DNA of 64,000 bases, taken from positions 315,950 to 379,949 of the forward strand of contig JAVSMO010000001.1 in the NCBI GenBank assembly GCA_032027165.1, given 5' to 3'. Each line of letters starts with the position of its first letter. Within the stretch, counting starts at the first letter, position 1. Source of the DNA: Denitratisoma sp. (lineage in GTDB: Bacteria > Pseudomonadota > Gammaproteobacteria > Burkholderiales > Rhodocyclaceae). Position numbers and translations under genes: made by a program. Below the pieces are notes generated by a model. That model was not told where the DNA came from, ran no database searches, and saw only the letters and a list, made by a program, of their open reading frames with translations. Shown piece after piece: positions 9,326 through 19,717 of this stretch.

Positions 9326-9934
9326 ATGAAACTCACGCATGACTTCATCGAACGCAACATCGGCTGGATGATCGGCCTGACCATCCTGGTGGTCAGCGTC
9401 GGCGGCCTGGTCGAGATCGTGCCGCTGTTCTTCCAGAAGTCCACCACCCAGCCGGTGGCGGGCCTGAAACCCTACGATCCGGTGCAGCTCACGGGGCGCG
9501 ACATCTACATCCGCGAGGGCTGCTACAACTGCCATTCGCAGATGATTCGCCCGTTCCGCGCCGAGACCGAGCGCTACGGCCATTACTCGGTGGCCGGCGA
9601 ATTCGTCTATGACCACCCCTTCCAGTGGGGCTCCAAGCGTACCGGCCCGGATCTGCATCGGGTCGGCGGGCGCTACTCCGACGAGTGGCACCGTGCACAT
9701 CTGTTCAATCCGCGCGACGTGGTGCCGGAGTCGAACATGCCGCCCTACGCCTTCCTCGACCGCCCGGCCAAGAGCGAGGATATCGAGGCGAAGATGCGTG
9801 CCTTGCGCATGGTCGGCGTGCCCTATACGGACGAGGAGATCGCCGGGGCGAAGAAGGCGCTCGAGGGCAAGACCGAGATGGATGCCCTGATCGCCTACCT
9901 GCAGGGCCTGGGCACCGCCCTCAAGCAGAGGTAA
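9326..9934 (+). CDS. ccoO: cbb3-type cytochrome c oxidase subunit II (CcoO)
   Basis: A 202-residue membrane-anchored monoheme cytochrome c. One N-terminal helix ([19 protein letters not shown]) is followed by the heme c motif CYNCH from residue 66, and a later Met supplies the axial ligand. It passes electrons from CcoP to CcoN. The start has a strong purine-rich ribosome site (GGGGAGAGAGAA). It is 18 bp after ccoN in the operon. Confidence 0.96.
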   Translation: MKLTHDFIERNIGWMIGLTILVVSVGGLVEIVPLFFQKSTTQPVAGLKPYDPVQLTGRDIYIREGCYNCHSQMIRPFRAETERYGHYSVAGEFVYDHPFQWGSKRTGPDLHRVGGRYSDEWHRAHLFNPRDVVPESNMPPYAFLDRPAKSEDIEAKMRALRMVGVPYTDEEIAGAKKALEGKTEMDALIAYLQGLGTALKQR

Positions 9935-9937
9935 GCC

Positions 9938-10120
9938 ATGGACATCAACGACATGCGTTCGCTCGTCACGGTGCTGGCCTTCGCCACCTTCATCGGCATC
10001 GTGCTCTGGGCCTATAGCGGGCGGCGCCGCGCGGCTTTCGAAGAAGCCGCCAACCTGCCCTTTACGGAAGACGAGCTGCCGGGACAGGTCCGTCAGCAAA
10101 AGGAAGGGAAAGCATCATGA
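9938..10120 (+). CDS. ccoQ: cbb3 oxidase subunit CcoQ
   Basis: A 60-residue single-helix protein (SLVTVLAFATFIGIVLWAYS) followed by a charged tail with FEEAANLPF, the standard CcoQ form. CcoQ stabilises the assembled oxidase. It starts 3 bp after ccoO and overlaps ccoP by 4 bp (ATGA). Confidence 0.93.
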   Translation: MDINDMRSLVTVLAFATFIGIVLWAYSGRRRAAFEEAANLPFTEDELPGQVRQQKEGKAS

Positions 10121-11046
10121 GCGATTTCGTCAGCGGTTTCTGGAGCGTCTATGTGGCGCTCATCACTCTGGTCAGCGTCGTCGGCTGCGGCGTGTTCCTC
10201 TGGGTGCAGAGCAAAGCCAAGGCGACCGCCGCTTCGGCCGAGCAGGTGAAGACCATGGGCCATGTCTGGGACGAGACCCTGGAGGAGTACAACAACCCCC
10301 TGCCGCGTTGGTGGAGTTGGCTGTTCTACATCACTGTCGTCTTCGCCCTGGGCTATCTGGCCGTCTATCCTGGCCTGGGCACCTACCAGGGCGCTTTCGG
10401 CTGGAGTTCGCGTGGCCAGTACGAGGGCGAGATGAAACAGGCCGAGGCGCAGTACGCGCCGATCTTCGCCAAGTTCCAGGGCCAGGACGTCAAAACGGTG
10501 GCCGCCGACGCGGAGGCGAAGAAGATGGGCGAGCGGCTCTTCCTGACCTATTGCGCGCAATGCCACGGTTCGGATGCGCGCGGCGCCAAGGGTTTCCCGA
10601 ATCTCACCGACCGCGACTGGCTGTGGGGCGGCGAGCCGGAGCAGATCAAGACCTCCATCCTGGAGGGCCGCCAGGGCGTCATGCCGCCGCATGCCCAGCT
10701 GGGCGCGGAAACCGTCAAGGACCTCGCCCACTACGTGCGCTCGCTCTCGCCGGACAAGCTGGCCCACGACAGCGCGCGCGCCGCCCGCGGCAAGGAGGCC
10801 TTCAATAGCGTCGGATGCGCCGGCTGCCACGGCCCCGACGCGAAGGGCATGGCCGCCGTCGGCGCACCCAACCTGACCGACTCGATCTGGCTCTACGGCT
10901 CCTCGGAGGCCACTGTCATCGAAACCATCGGCAAGGGTCGTACCAACAAGATGCCCGCCCACAAGGACTTCCTCGGCGAAGCCAAATCGCACCTGCTGGC
11001 CGCCTACGTCTTCGGCCTCTCACAGGGCGGAACCGAGAAGCAGTAA
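10117..11046 (+). CDS. ccoP: cbb3 oxidase diheme subunit III (CcoP)
   Basis: A 309-residue membrane-anchored diheme cytochrome c. Two N-terminal helices with the conserved WDETLEEYNNPLPRWW segment between them precede two cytochrome c domains, with CAQCH from residue 146 and CAGCH from residue 234. It is the entry point for electrons from soluble cytochrome c. It ends the ccoNOQP operon, and a terminator follows. Confidence 0.96.
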   Translation: MSDFVSGFWSVYVALITLVSVVGCGVFLWVQSKAKATAASAEQVKTMGHVWDETLEEYNNPLPRWWSWLFYITVVFALGYLAVYPGLGTYQGAFGWSSRGQYEGEMKQAEAQYAPIFAKFQGQDVKTVAADAEAKKMGERLFLTYCAQCHGSDARGAKGFPNLTDRDWLWGGEPEQIKTSILEGRQGVMPPHAQLGAETVKDLAHYVRSLSPDKLAHDSARAARGKEAFNSVGCAGCHGPDAKGMAAVGAPNLTDSIWLYGSSEATVIETIGKGRTNKMPAHKDFLGEAKSHLLAAYVFGLSQGGTEKQ

Positions 11047-11062
11047 AGGCTGTCACAATAAC

Positions 11063-11095
11063 GACCCCGGGGCCAGCGTACCCCGGGGCCTTTTT
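11063..11095 (+). terminator. Rho-independent terminator after ccoNOQP
   Basis: CCCCGGGG repeated with an 8-nt loop forms an 8-bp GC stem, followed by CC and five T residues. Confidence 0.8.
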
Positions 11096-11115
11096 CCCCA
11101 ACCAAGAGCCGTATC

Positions 11116-12539
<1,424 letters not shown>

Positions 12540-12543
<4 letters not shown>

Positions 12544-13049
12544 ATCCAGTCGCCCAGGACCGCCGCCCATGGTATCGCCACCCCTGGCCCTGGATCCTGA
12601 TGGCCGGGCCAGCCGTGGTGGTGATCGCCGGCATCATTACCGCATGGATTGCAGCGACCACCAATGACGGCCTGGTCGCCGACGATTACTACAAGCAGGG
12701 GCTTGCGGTAAACCAGAGGCTGGCGCGCGACGATGCCGCCGCGGCGATCCAGCTTGAAGCCCGTTTGCGCCTTACCGCCAACAGGATGGATGTCCGTCTG
12801 GTTTCGCGCACCGGAGCCCCGCTCCCTTCCAGGCTGCGGATTACGCTGGCGCATCCGACCCGTGGAGGGGAGGATCAGAAATTGATACTGGAGGGCGAGA
12901 AGGGCGCCTACTCCGGTGCCATGTCGGCACTCGGTCCTGGGCGCTGGCAGGTGGTGGTCGAGGACGAGGCCAATAACTGGCGTCTCGCCGGCAGCGTTCA
13001 GTTGCCGGATTCGCCTGAAACCCTGCTCATGGCAGCCGGTAAAAAATAA
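12540..13049 (+). CDS. ccoH: FixH/CcoH family protein
   Basis: A 169-residue protein with one N-terminal membrane helix (WILMAGPAVVVIAGIITAWIA) and the conserved DDYYKQGLAVN segment, then a beta-rich periplasmic domain, as in FixH/CcoH. CcoH associates with cbb3 oxidase during assembly. Its ATG overlaps the ccoG stop, indicating coupling. Confidence 0.92.
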
Positions 13050-13083
13050 AGACAAAAACAACGATAATCGCAAGGAGAGAGAC

Positions 13084-13365
13084 ATGCAACGAATGATCTG
13101 GGTCCTGTGGCCTTCCTTCGTCGTCGCCGGCATTGCCGAGGCGGTGTTCTTCACCCTCATAGATCCGCAGGAACTTTATCTTTTCGGAGAGCCGGTCAGC
13201 TTCTCGCGGATTGCGACCTATTCCATCGGCTTCTTCGCCTTCTGGGCACTTTGTGCCGCTTCCAGCATGTTCACCTGTTTTATCCAGCGCTCCTCGAGCG
13301 AAATCAACAAATGCCCGTTGCCGCAGCGCGAGCGCCCGAAGGATTGCCCCAAGTTCGACGAATAG
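13084..13365 (+). CDS. Small two-helix membrane protein of the cco cluster
   Basis: A 93-residue protein with two predicted membrane helices (IWVLWPSFVVAGIAEAVFF and ATYSIGFFAFWALCAASSMF) and a short, Cys- and Pro-containing, positively charged tail. The start is set by AAGGAGAGAGAC just before ATG 13084, 34 bp after ccoH. I do not recognise a named family. The position and spacing suggest it is the last gene of the ccoGH unit and could assist oxidase assembly; that is inference. Confidence 0.75.
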   Translation: MQRMIWVLWPSFVVAGIAEAVFFTLIDPQELYLFGEPVSFSRIATYSIGFFAFWALCAASSMFTCFIQRSSSEINKCPLPQRERPKDCPKFDE

Positions 13366-13515
13366 GCCTGTTCGTCCCGCCACCGATTTTCCGCCCATCA
13401 AGTGTAGAATCACACCAAGCTGGCGTTCCTTGGATCACGGAGCGCAGTGACAAAAAAACAATAACGATAGCGGCGGCGTAGTACAGCCTGCCGACACCTC
13501 CGCGAAAGCGAGGTC

Positions 13516-14574
13516 ATGGCGAATACGGACGAGTGCGATGTGCTGGTTGTCGGGCTGGGCCCGGCCGGCGCCGCGGCGGCAACGGCCGCGGCCAAGGCAG
13601 GCGCTCGCGTGCTCGCCGTCGAGCGGAGGCAAACCCCGGGGGGTGCTGCAAATTGCCCGGAGTTCATTCCCATCCCGCTCGGCCTGAATGCCCATGCCGA
13701 TCATGTCGTCATCCAGAAAATCGTCGGTGCCCGCAATCACTTGAGCGACGGCAGCCGCGCCGATAACCTGTTGCCGGGCTGTGTCGTGAACCGCGATGCC
13801 TTCGATCGCGCGCTGGTCGATTTTTCCAGAGCCGCCGGCGCACAGTTGCTTTTTGACGCGACGCTGGCCGGTCTCGATGCCGACCACAGCCAGGCAACGC
13901 TGAGCCAGGGCGGATGCGTGCGTACGGTGCAATTCCGCGCGCTGGTGGCTGCCGACGGCCATGCCTCGACCGTCGCCCGCCTGCTCGGGCTGCCTGTCCT
14001 CCGGAAGATGCATACCGTTCGCTACCGCGTTTCGCTGCATGTGCCGCAGGATGCCGTCGATGTCTGGATATCCCCGCGCTATCCCGGTGGCTACGGCTGG
14101 CTGATTCCGGCGGGACGCGAAGCCGTCATCGGCACCGGCATCGAGGAAACCGTGGCAAGCGAAGCCCTGGAGGCCCTGCACGGGCAACTGGCCGGAGCAG
14201 GGCTGATCGGCAGCAATGTGCTTGGCCGGTCCGCAGGTGCCGTGCCGGTCGAGGGACTCCGCGAAAAGCTCGCCATGGGCAACATACTGTTTGCTGGCGA
14301 CGCGGGAGGGATGGCACACCCGCTTACCGGGGCGGGCATCCATCCTGCAGTCGTTTCCGGCGAGGCGGCTGGACGTGCCGCCGCAGAATGGACGTCCGGT
14401 CACCTTGGCGCGCTGCCCACCTACGAGGCAAAGATGCGCGGACAGTTTGGCGACATGCTGACGCGCGCGGCGAGACGGCGCGAGCCGCTGGTATCCCCTT
14501 TGGGTTGTGAAAGCGACGCGACCCGCCTGGCGCCGGGCGGCTGGAGCGTGGTGCGTGGTGCATTTGAACAGTAA
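13516..14574 (+). CDS. FAD-dependent oxidoreductase of the geranylgeranyl reductase family
   Basis: A 352-residue flavoprotein. The N-terminal dinucleotide-binding motif [12 protein letters not shown] is followed by the family's ERRQTPGG-like segment, and a second FAD motif LFAGDAGGMAHPLTGAGI lies near residue 255, as in geranylgeranyl reductase/PHBH-fold enzymes. In bacteria these reduce isoprenoid chains or act as generic flavin hydroxylases; the substrate cannot be set here. It stands alone between the cco cluster and a hemerythrin remnant. Confidence 0.8.
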   Translation: MANTDECDVLVVGLGPAGAAAATAAAKAGARVLAVERRQTPGGAANCPEFIPIPLGLNAHADHVVIQKIVGARNHLSDGSRADNLLPGCVVNRDAFDRALVDFSRAAGAQLLFDATLAGLDADHSQATLSQGGCVRTVQFRALVAADGHASTVARLLGLPVLRKMHTVRYRVSLHVPQDAVDVWISPRYPGGYGWLIPAGREAVIGTGIEETVASEALEALHGQLAGAGLIGSNVLGRSAGAVPVEGLREKLAMGNILFAGDAGGMAHPLTGAGIHPAVVSGEAAGRAAAEWTSGHLGALPTYEAKMRGQFGDMLTRAARRREPLVSPLGCESDATRLAPGGWSVVRGAFEQ

Positions 14575-14613
14575 CTTTTTGTACCCCAAACTGCCGACCG
14601 ACCTTGGCCAATA

Positions 14614-14790
14614 ATGGACGGCATCGGCAAGGCCGTTGTGGCGTTCCTCGCCAAATACAGGGATCTCAGCGTGGGCGGAAACCTGGTGGCTTCCTTTGGC
14701 CGGGATCTCGAAGCAGTGGGGAAGGTGCTGGCTGACCGCATCCAGCGGGAAGAGGAGACCCTCTACCCGCAGTACGCGCCAGCCTATTGA
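14614..14790 (+). pseudogene. Hemerythrin-domain remnant (C-terminal part only)
   Basis: A 58-codon frame encoding a helical, charged segment ending EEETLYPQYAPAY, which resembles the last helix of hemerythrin/HHE proteins (E-E-x-x-LYP). The N-terminal helices and most iron ligands are missing. The same frame upstream is open back to the preceding gene's stop but does not look like a hemerythrin N-terminus. Probably a truncated relic, but a short real gene cannot be excluded. Confidence 0.45.
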
Positions 14791-14794
14791 GCAG

Positions 14795-15388
14795 TCAGGC
14801 AGTCGTCCGCGAAGGCCCCACGCCGATCGGCGGCGGGGCCAGGTTGACGATGCGCGAGAAAAGCGAACGGAACTCGTGGTCCGGCTCGGCGCCGAAGCGC
14901 GGGTCGCCGTTTTCGCCGAAGGCCTGCGCGATTTCGATCCAGTCTTCCGGCTTGAGGTGTTGCTTGGCCAGCGGGATCAGGACGTTCTCCTCGAGCGCCA
15001 TGTGGATGGCAATCTCGTCGGCGAAAGTTTCCGCCGCAGCCATGAAGGCTTCGCGGCCGCCCGGCGCGCCGGCCTCGTAGCGACCCAGCGCCATCTCCAG
15101 CGCCTTGACATGCTCGACGCCGGAACGGTGCTGCTCCTCCAGTTCTAGGATGGCCTTGTCGGCGTCGCGGGTGCGCATTTTCAGGCGGCGAAACAGGTAG
15201 GCCTCCTCCTTCGGGTGGTGCAGCTTCTGCGGGAAGGTGTCGATGTAGTAGAGCATTGCCCACAGCAGCCTGCTGTCGGGCTCGATGCCTTTCTCGCGCA
15301 TCTCGCGCACGAGAAAACGCAGGCCGTGCGTGACGGCGGCCATCGAGCGGTGCTCGTCGAGGATGATGGTGAGGGCGGTGTTCAGCAT
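14795..15388 (-). CDS. Hemerythrin domain-containing protein
   Basis: A 197-residue protein with the four-helix HHE ligand pattern: DEHRSM and VTH near the N-terminus, LHHPKEEAYLF, EEQHRSGVEH, and HMALEENVLIPLAKQHL. The di-iron hemerythrin fold binds O2 or NO and is often used in oxygen or NO sensing and scavenging. It lies next to a universal stress gene under an FNR box, and both are on the minus strand, so they may share a transcript. Confidence 0.88.
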   Translation of the reverse strand: MLNTALTIILDEHRSMAAVTHGLRFLVREMREKGIEPDSRLLWAMLYYIDTFPQKLHHPKEEAYLFRRLKMRTRDADKAILELEEQHRSGVEHVKALEMALGRYEAGAPGGREAFMAAAETFADEIAIHMALEENVLIPLAKQHLKPEDWIEIAQAFGENGDPRFGAEPDHEFRSLFSRIVNLAPPPIGVGPSRTTA

Positions 15389-15399
15389 GGTTCCCTATC

Positions 15400-15843
15400 C
15401 TACCGATACACCAGCACGGGCACCTTGGAGTGGGTCAGCACCTTCTGCGTTTCCGAACCAAGCAGCAGGCCGGACAGGCCGCGCCGTCCGTGCGAGGCCA
15501 TGAAGATGAGATCGCAGCCGTTGGCCGCGGCTGCCTCGATGATCGCCTCGTAGGGGACGTCGCTGGTGGCCGAGGTGCTGGCGCAGGTCACGCCGGCGCC
15601 AGCGGCCATGCCCTGGGCTGCCGCGAGGATTTCCTGGGACTGCTTTTCCGCCATCTCGGCGAATTTTTCCGGCGTCGTCGGATCGATCAGCGCGCCTTCG
15701 CCGTAGAAGGCCACGGGATAGTCGGGCTTGGCGTAGAAGAAGGTGATCTTCGCCCCGGTTTCACGGGCGAAATCCACGGCTTTCTTGACAGTATCGCCGG
15801 ACAGCACCGAGCCGTCGGTGGGAACGAGAATGTGCTTGAACAT
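15400..15843 (-). CDS. Universal stress protein UspA family
   Basis: A 147-residue UspA-fold protein. It starts MFKHILVPTDGS and ends with the ATP-binding-type segment ASHGRRGLSG...LLGSETQKVL and VPVLVYR. The ribosome site AGGAGG is 5 bp before ATG 15843, which decides this start over an upstream in-frame Met. An FNR palindrome at 15899-15912 is placed for class II activation. Anaerobically induced Usp proteins of this type support survival without oxygen in related bacteria. Confidence 0.92.
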   Translation of the reverse strand: MFKHILVPTDGSVLSGDTVKKAVDFARETGAKITFFYAKPDYPVAFYGEGALIDPTTPEKFAEMAEKQSQEILAAAQGMAAGAGVTCASTSATSDVPYEAIIEAAAANGCDLIFMASHGRRGLSGLLLGSETQKVLTHSKVPVLVYR

Positions 15844-15898
15844 GCTGCCCTCCTGATCGTTTGAATGATTATATATAGAAAGCGCAACCCAATAGCGA

Positions 15899-15912
15899 TT
15901 GACGCAGATCAA
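15899..15912. promoter_or_regulatory. FNR site upstream of usp
   Basis: TTGACGCAGATCAA fits TTGAY-N4-RTCAA. With a centre at 15905.5, a -41.5 geometry places the minus-strand start near 15864, 21 nt before the usp ATG, with a TATATA-like -10 at 15871-15877. Confidence 0.78.
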
Positions 15913-15946
15913 GCATGATAACGCCTCTACCGGACCAAAATGAAAC

Positions 15947-17350
15947 ATGCGCATCACATTTCATGGTGCTGCCGGAGAGGTGACCGGCTCCTGCTACCTG
16001 GTTGAAACCGGGGATGTGCGTTTTCTTGTCGATTGCGGCATGTTCCAGGGCGGCCGTGATGCCTGGCGGAAGAACCTTCGCGCGTTGGCCTTCGACCTGC
16101 GCAACCTCGATTTCATCCTCCTCACGCATGCCCATCTGGATCATTCCGGCCTGTTGCCGCGCGCCGCCGCGCTGGGTTTCCGCGGGCCGGTGCATGCGAC
16201 GGCAGCAACGACGGATCTCCTCGGTGTGATGCTGCTCGATTCGGCCCACATTCAGGAGAAGGAAGCCGAGTGGGAGGCCAAGCGCGCCCATGCCGGACGC
16301 AGCCGGGGCCAGGCGGGGGCGCTGCTCTACACGGTGGCGCAGGCGCAGGCCTGCCTGCGGCAGTTGCGCCGGGCGGAATACGACCGGCCTTTCCAGCCGC
16401 ATCCTGCAGTCCGCGTTTGCCTGCGCGATGCCGGCCACATCCTCGGTTCCGCCATTGCCGAAATCTGGGTCGAGGAGGCGGGGCGCACGCACAAGCTGGT
16501 GTTTTCCGGCGACCTGGGCATGCCGGCGCGTCCGGTCCTGCGCGATCCGCAGCCGATCGAGGCGGCGGATGTGCTCTTCGTCGAGGCCACCTACGGCAAC
16601 CGCCTGCACAAGTCGCTCGATGCGACCGAAGACGAACTGGTCGAGGCGATCGAGGATACCCTGCACCGCAAGCACGGCAACGTCGTCATGCCGGCCTTTT
16701 CCGTCGGCCGTACGCAGGAGGTGTTGTTCGTGCTCGCCGATCTGGTGCGGCGCGGGCGCCTCAGGCGCCTGCAGGTCTATGTCGATTCGCCGATGTCGAT
16801 GGCCGCCACCGAGATCACCCTGCGCCATGCCGAACTGCTCGACGAACACACCCGGGAACTGATCGAATGGCAGCGTGCGCATCCCGAGGCCCTGTCGGTG
16901 CGTTTCGTGCAGGACGTCGAGGAGTCGATCGCGCTCAACCAGATCCGCAGTGGTGCAGTCATCATTTCCGCAAGCGGCATGTGCGACGCTGGCCGCATCA
17001 AGTACCACCTGCTCAACAATCTTGGCCGGCGCGAGGCCTCGGTGATCATCACCGGCTTCCAGGCGGCGGGCACGCTGGGCCGGCGCCTGGTGGAGGGTGC
17101 CCGCAGCGCCACCATCTTCGGACAACACGTTCCCGTGCGCGCCGACATCTACACCATCGGCGGTTTGTCCGCGCATGCCGACCAGGACGGGCTCCTTGGC
17201 TGGCTGGGACATTTCCGTCGCCTGCCGCAGCGGACTTTCGTGGTGCACGGCGAGGCGGAAGCCGCCGAGGCCTTCGCCGGGGCGGTCCGGCATCGACTGA
17301 AGTGGAATAATGTCAGCGTGCCGCAATACGGCAGCATTGAAGAGTTATAA
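15947..17350 (+). CDS. MBL-fold / beta-CASP metallohydrolase (RNase J/CPSF-like)
   Basis: A 467-residue metallo-beta-lactamase-fold protein. THAHLDHSG near residue 57 is the HxHxDH zinc motif. GEVTGSC at the start, SASGMCDAGR, and the C-terminal GGLSAHADQ and VVHGE motifs define the beta-CASP RNA-processing type (YSH1/CPSF-like). A nuclease on RNA is the family expectation. It is divergent from usp and lies 11 bp before phaC, so co-transcription with phaC is possible. Confidence 0.88.
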   Translation: MRITFHGAAGEVTGSCYLVETGDVRFLVDCGMFQGGRDAWRKNLRALAFDLRNLDFILLTHAHLDHSGLLPRAAALGFRGPVHATAATTDLLGVMLLDSAHIQEKEAEWEAKRAHAGRSRGQAGALLYTVAQAQACLRQLRRAEYDRPFQPHPAVRVCLRDAGHILGSAIAEIWVEEAGRTHKLVFSGDLGMPARPVLRDPQPIEAADVLFVEATYGNRLHKSLDATEDELVEAIEDTLHRKHGNVVMPAFSVGRTQEVLFVLADLVRRGRLRRLQVYVDSPMSMAATEITLRHAELLDEHTRELIEWQRAHPEALSVRFVQDVEESIALNQIRSGAVIISASGMCDAGRIKYHLLNNLGRREASVIITGFQAAGTLGRRLVEGARSATIFGQHVPVRADIYTIGGLSAHADQDGLLGWLGHFRRLPQRTFVVHGEAEAAEAFAGAVRHRLKWNNVSVPQYGSIEEL

Positions 17351-17361
17351 GGGAAACCGTC

Positions 17362-19107
17362 ATGTCCAGGCAAAAGGAAAACCACAAGGCTCCGGTCGTC
17401 GCGAACCCCGCCGCGACCTGGAAGGCGGTGCACGATGTCACCGAGGCCGGCATCGACCCGCTGGGCATCGCCGCCCCGATCAGCCATGCCCAGATGGCCT
17501 GGATGATGCACCCGCTGGAGCTGGCCGAACTGGGGGCCAGATTCTCCGGCGACCTGATGGCGTTCACCTGGCACGCCTGGAACCGCGCCCTCGGCCTGCC
17601 GAGCGAGGACCCGATCAAGCCGCACGCCGACGACACCCGCTTTGCCGACCCGGTATGGAAGGATTCCGCCACCTGGGACATCGTCAAGGAGTGGTACCTC
17701 CTGCTGACCCACAACGTGCAGGACGCCCTCTACGACACGCCGGCGCTGTCCGGCAAGGAGCGCCGGCGCGCCGCCTTCTGGTGGCGGAAGTGGCTCAACG
17801 CCATGGCGCCGACCAACTTCCTGCTGACCAATCCGGTGGCCATGGCCAAGGCCGCAGAGACCAACGGGGAGAGCCTGGTGCGCGGCATGCACAACTTCCT
17901 CGAGGACCTGCGCGCCGGCAACGTGCGCATGACGCGCCCCGAGGATTTCATCGTCGGCAAGAACCTGGCGACGACGCCCGGTGCGGTGGTGTTCCGCAAC
18001 CGGCTGCTGGAAGTGATCCATTACGCGCCGACGACGGAGCAGGTGCACGCCACGCCGATCGTCATCGTCACGCCGTGGATCAACAAGTTCTACATCCTCG
18101 ACCTGAATCCGAAGAAGAGCCTGGTGAAATACCTGCTCGACCAGGGCTTTTCGGTGTTCATCACCAGTTGGAAGAACCCGACGCCCGAGATGCGCGACGT
18201 CACCTTCGAAGACTACATCGTCGAGGGCGTCAACGAGGCCATCGAGGCGGCGCGCGGCTTCACGGGCGCGCCGCGGGTGCATGCCGTCGGCTACTGCATC
18301 GGCGGCACGGCGCTGTCGACCTGGATGGCCTGGGCCAACCGCAAGTACGGGGATGCCGACAAGGTGCCGGTGGCGCACTGGACGCTACTCACCACCCTGG
18401 TCGACTTCAGCCGGCCGGGCGACATCGAGGTCTTCATCGACGAAGGCAGCGTGCGCTGGCTGACCCAGGCCATGCAGGGCAAGGGTTTTCTCGACGGCAA
18501 GGAAATGGCCGCCGCCTTCCGCCTGCTCCGCTCGAACAGCCTGATCTGGCAGTACGTGGTGCATGGCTATCTCTACGGCGAGGCGCCGCCGCCCTTCGAC
18601 GTGCTCTACTGGAACATGGACACCACGCGCATGCCGTTCGCCATGCACGAGTGGTACCTGCGCGAACTCTATCTGCGCAACAACCTTATCCGCGGCGACG
18701 CACTGACGCTCGGCGGCCAGCCGATCGATCTTGGCCGCATCCGCCAGCCGCTGTATGCCGTCTCCGCCGAGGACGACCACATCGCTCCCTGGCAGCAGTG
18801 CTTCCGCATCTGCAATCACGTGCCGGCGGAGAAGCGCTTCGTGTTGTCCTCCTCCGGCCACATCCTCGGCATCGTCAACCCGCCGGTGACGCCGCCCAAG
18901 CGCAGCTTCCACGCCGGCGTGGCGCACCGGCGCGACCGCTTCCAGCAATGGCAGGAGCGCGCCGAGGAGCATGCCGGCACCTGGTGGGAGGACTGGATGG
19001 CCTGGCTGAAGCCGCAGGCCGGCGAACTGGTCGATGCCCATCCCGCTGCGACGAAGCGCTACCCGAAGCTCGCCGATGCACCGGGCACCTACGTGCTGGA
19101 GACCTGA
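17362..19107 (+). CDS. phaC: Class I poly(3-hydroxyalkanoate) synthase
   Basis: A 581-residue PHA synthase, near the usual class I length. The lipase-like box GYCIGG carries the nucleophile Cys at about residue 312. The other triad members are Asp in SAEDDHIAPW and His in SSSGHILGIVNPP. Conserved TPWINKFYILDL and WNMDTTRMPFAMH are also present. It polymerises 3-hydroxyacyl-CoA into storage granules. No phaA, phaB or phasin gene adjoins it. Confidence 0.93.
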   Translation: MSRQKENHKAPVVANPAATWKAVHDVTEAGIDPLGIAAPISHAQMAWMMHPLELAELGARFSGDLMAFTWHAWNRALGLPSEDPIKPHADDTRFADPVWKDSATWDIVKEWYLLLTHNVQDALYDTPALSGKERRRAAFWWRKWLNAMAPTNFLLTNPVAMAKAAETNGESLVRGMHNFLEDLRAGNVRMTRPEDFIVGKNLATTPGAVVFRNRLLEVIHYAPTTEQVHATPIVIVTPWINKFYILDLNPKKSLVKYLLDQGFSVFITSWKNPTPEMRDVTFEDYIVEGVNEAIEAARGFTGAPRVHAVGYCIGGTALSTWMAWANRKYGDADKVPVAHWTLLTTLVDFSRPGDIEVFIDEGSVRWLTQAMQGKGFLDGKEMAAAFRLLRSNSLIWQYVVHGYLYGEAPPPFDVLYWNMDTTRMPFAMHEWYLRELYLRNNLIRGDALTLGGQPIDLGRIRQPLYAVSAEDDHIAPWQQCFRICNHVPAEKRFVLSSSGHILGIVNPPVTPPKRSFHAGVAHRRDRFQQWQERAEEHAGTWWEDWMAWLKPQAGELVDAHPAATKRYPKLADAPGTYVLET

Positions 19108-19189
19108 GTCCGCCGTGCCGCTGCACTGCCAATGGGCTTGATGGTGCGGCTGCCCCTTGCATTAAGAGGGTCTATCCATGCATCTATTC

Positions 19190-19203
19190 TTGACAACCGT
19201 CAA
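19190..19203. promoter_or_regulatory. FNR/DNR-type site upstream of a hemerythrin gene
   Basis: TTGACAACCGTCAA is a perfect 5-4-5 palindrome. A -41.5 start would be near 19238, which fits the downstream ATG at 19266. The expected -10 position is not a good match. Confidence 0.68.
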
Positions 19204-19265
19204 GGCCCAACTTCATGCCAAACAAGGAGAATCCCACTCCAAGCAAGCCTGAAGGAGACAACCCA

Positions 19266-19706
19266 ATGAGCGGCATCACCAGTGCCCTGCACAACCACCA
19301 CAAGTTGTGCGACGACGATTTCGCCGATGCAGAAGACGCAGCCCGCAAGGGCGACTGGGCGGCCTGCGCGGCCACCTATGGAAAATTCCGCACCGAACTG
19401 CTGGCGCACTTCAGCGTCGAGGAAGAAGTCCTGTTTCCCGCTTTCGAGCAGCGCACCGGCATGGCCGGCGGGCCGACCCAGGTCATGCGCGGCGAGCACG
19501 TGCAGATGCGGGACCTGATCAACCAGATGGACGCGGCCCTGGCGCAGAAGGACGCCGACGGCTTCGGTGGCGCAGCGGAAACCCTCCTCATCATGATGCA
19601 GCAGCACAACATGAAGGAGGAAAACATCCTCTATCCGATGATCGACCAGGCACTCGGACAGGACGGCGAGCTCCAGTCGCGCGTCACGGCGGGCCTGAAC
19701 GCCTAG
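19266..19706 (+). CDS. Hemerythrin domain-containing protein
   Basis: A 146-residue hemerythrin-fold protein with ligand-type motifs LHNHHKLCDD, HFSVEEEVLFP, RGEHVQMRD and QQHNMKEENILYP. ATG 19266 is chosen because GAAGGAGA precedes it; an in-frame ATG at 19215 has no ribosome site. It is followed by a DUF2249 gene and a multi-helix membrane protein under an FNR/DNR box, a set common near denitrification regulators. A role in NO or O2 binding is likely but not proven. Confidence 0.88.
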   Translation: MSGITSALHNHHKLCDDDFADAEDAARKGDWAACAATYGKFRTELLAHFSVEEEVLFPAFEQRTGMAGGPTQVMRGEHVQMRDLINQMDAALAQKDADGFGGAAETLLIMMQQHNMKEENILYPMIDQALGQDGELQSRVTAGLNA

Positions 19707-19717
19707 CCGGAATCGAC

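Noticed and set aside
7808..10099. A 763-codon frame opposite ccoN-ccoO-ccoQ
   Set aside because: Antisense to well-supported oxidase genes, with low-complexity composition and no start signal.
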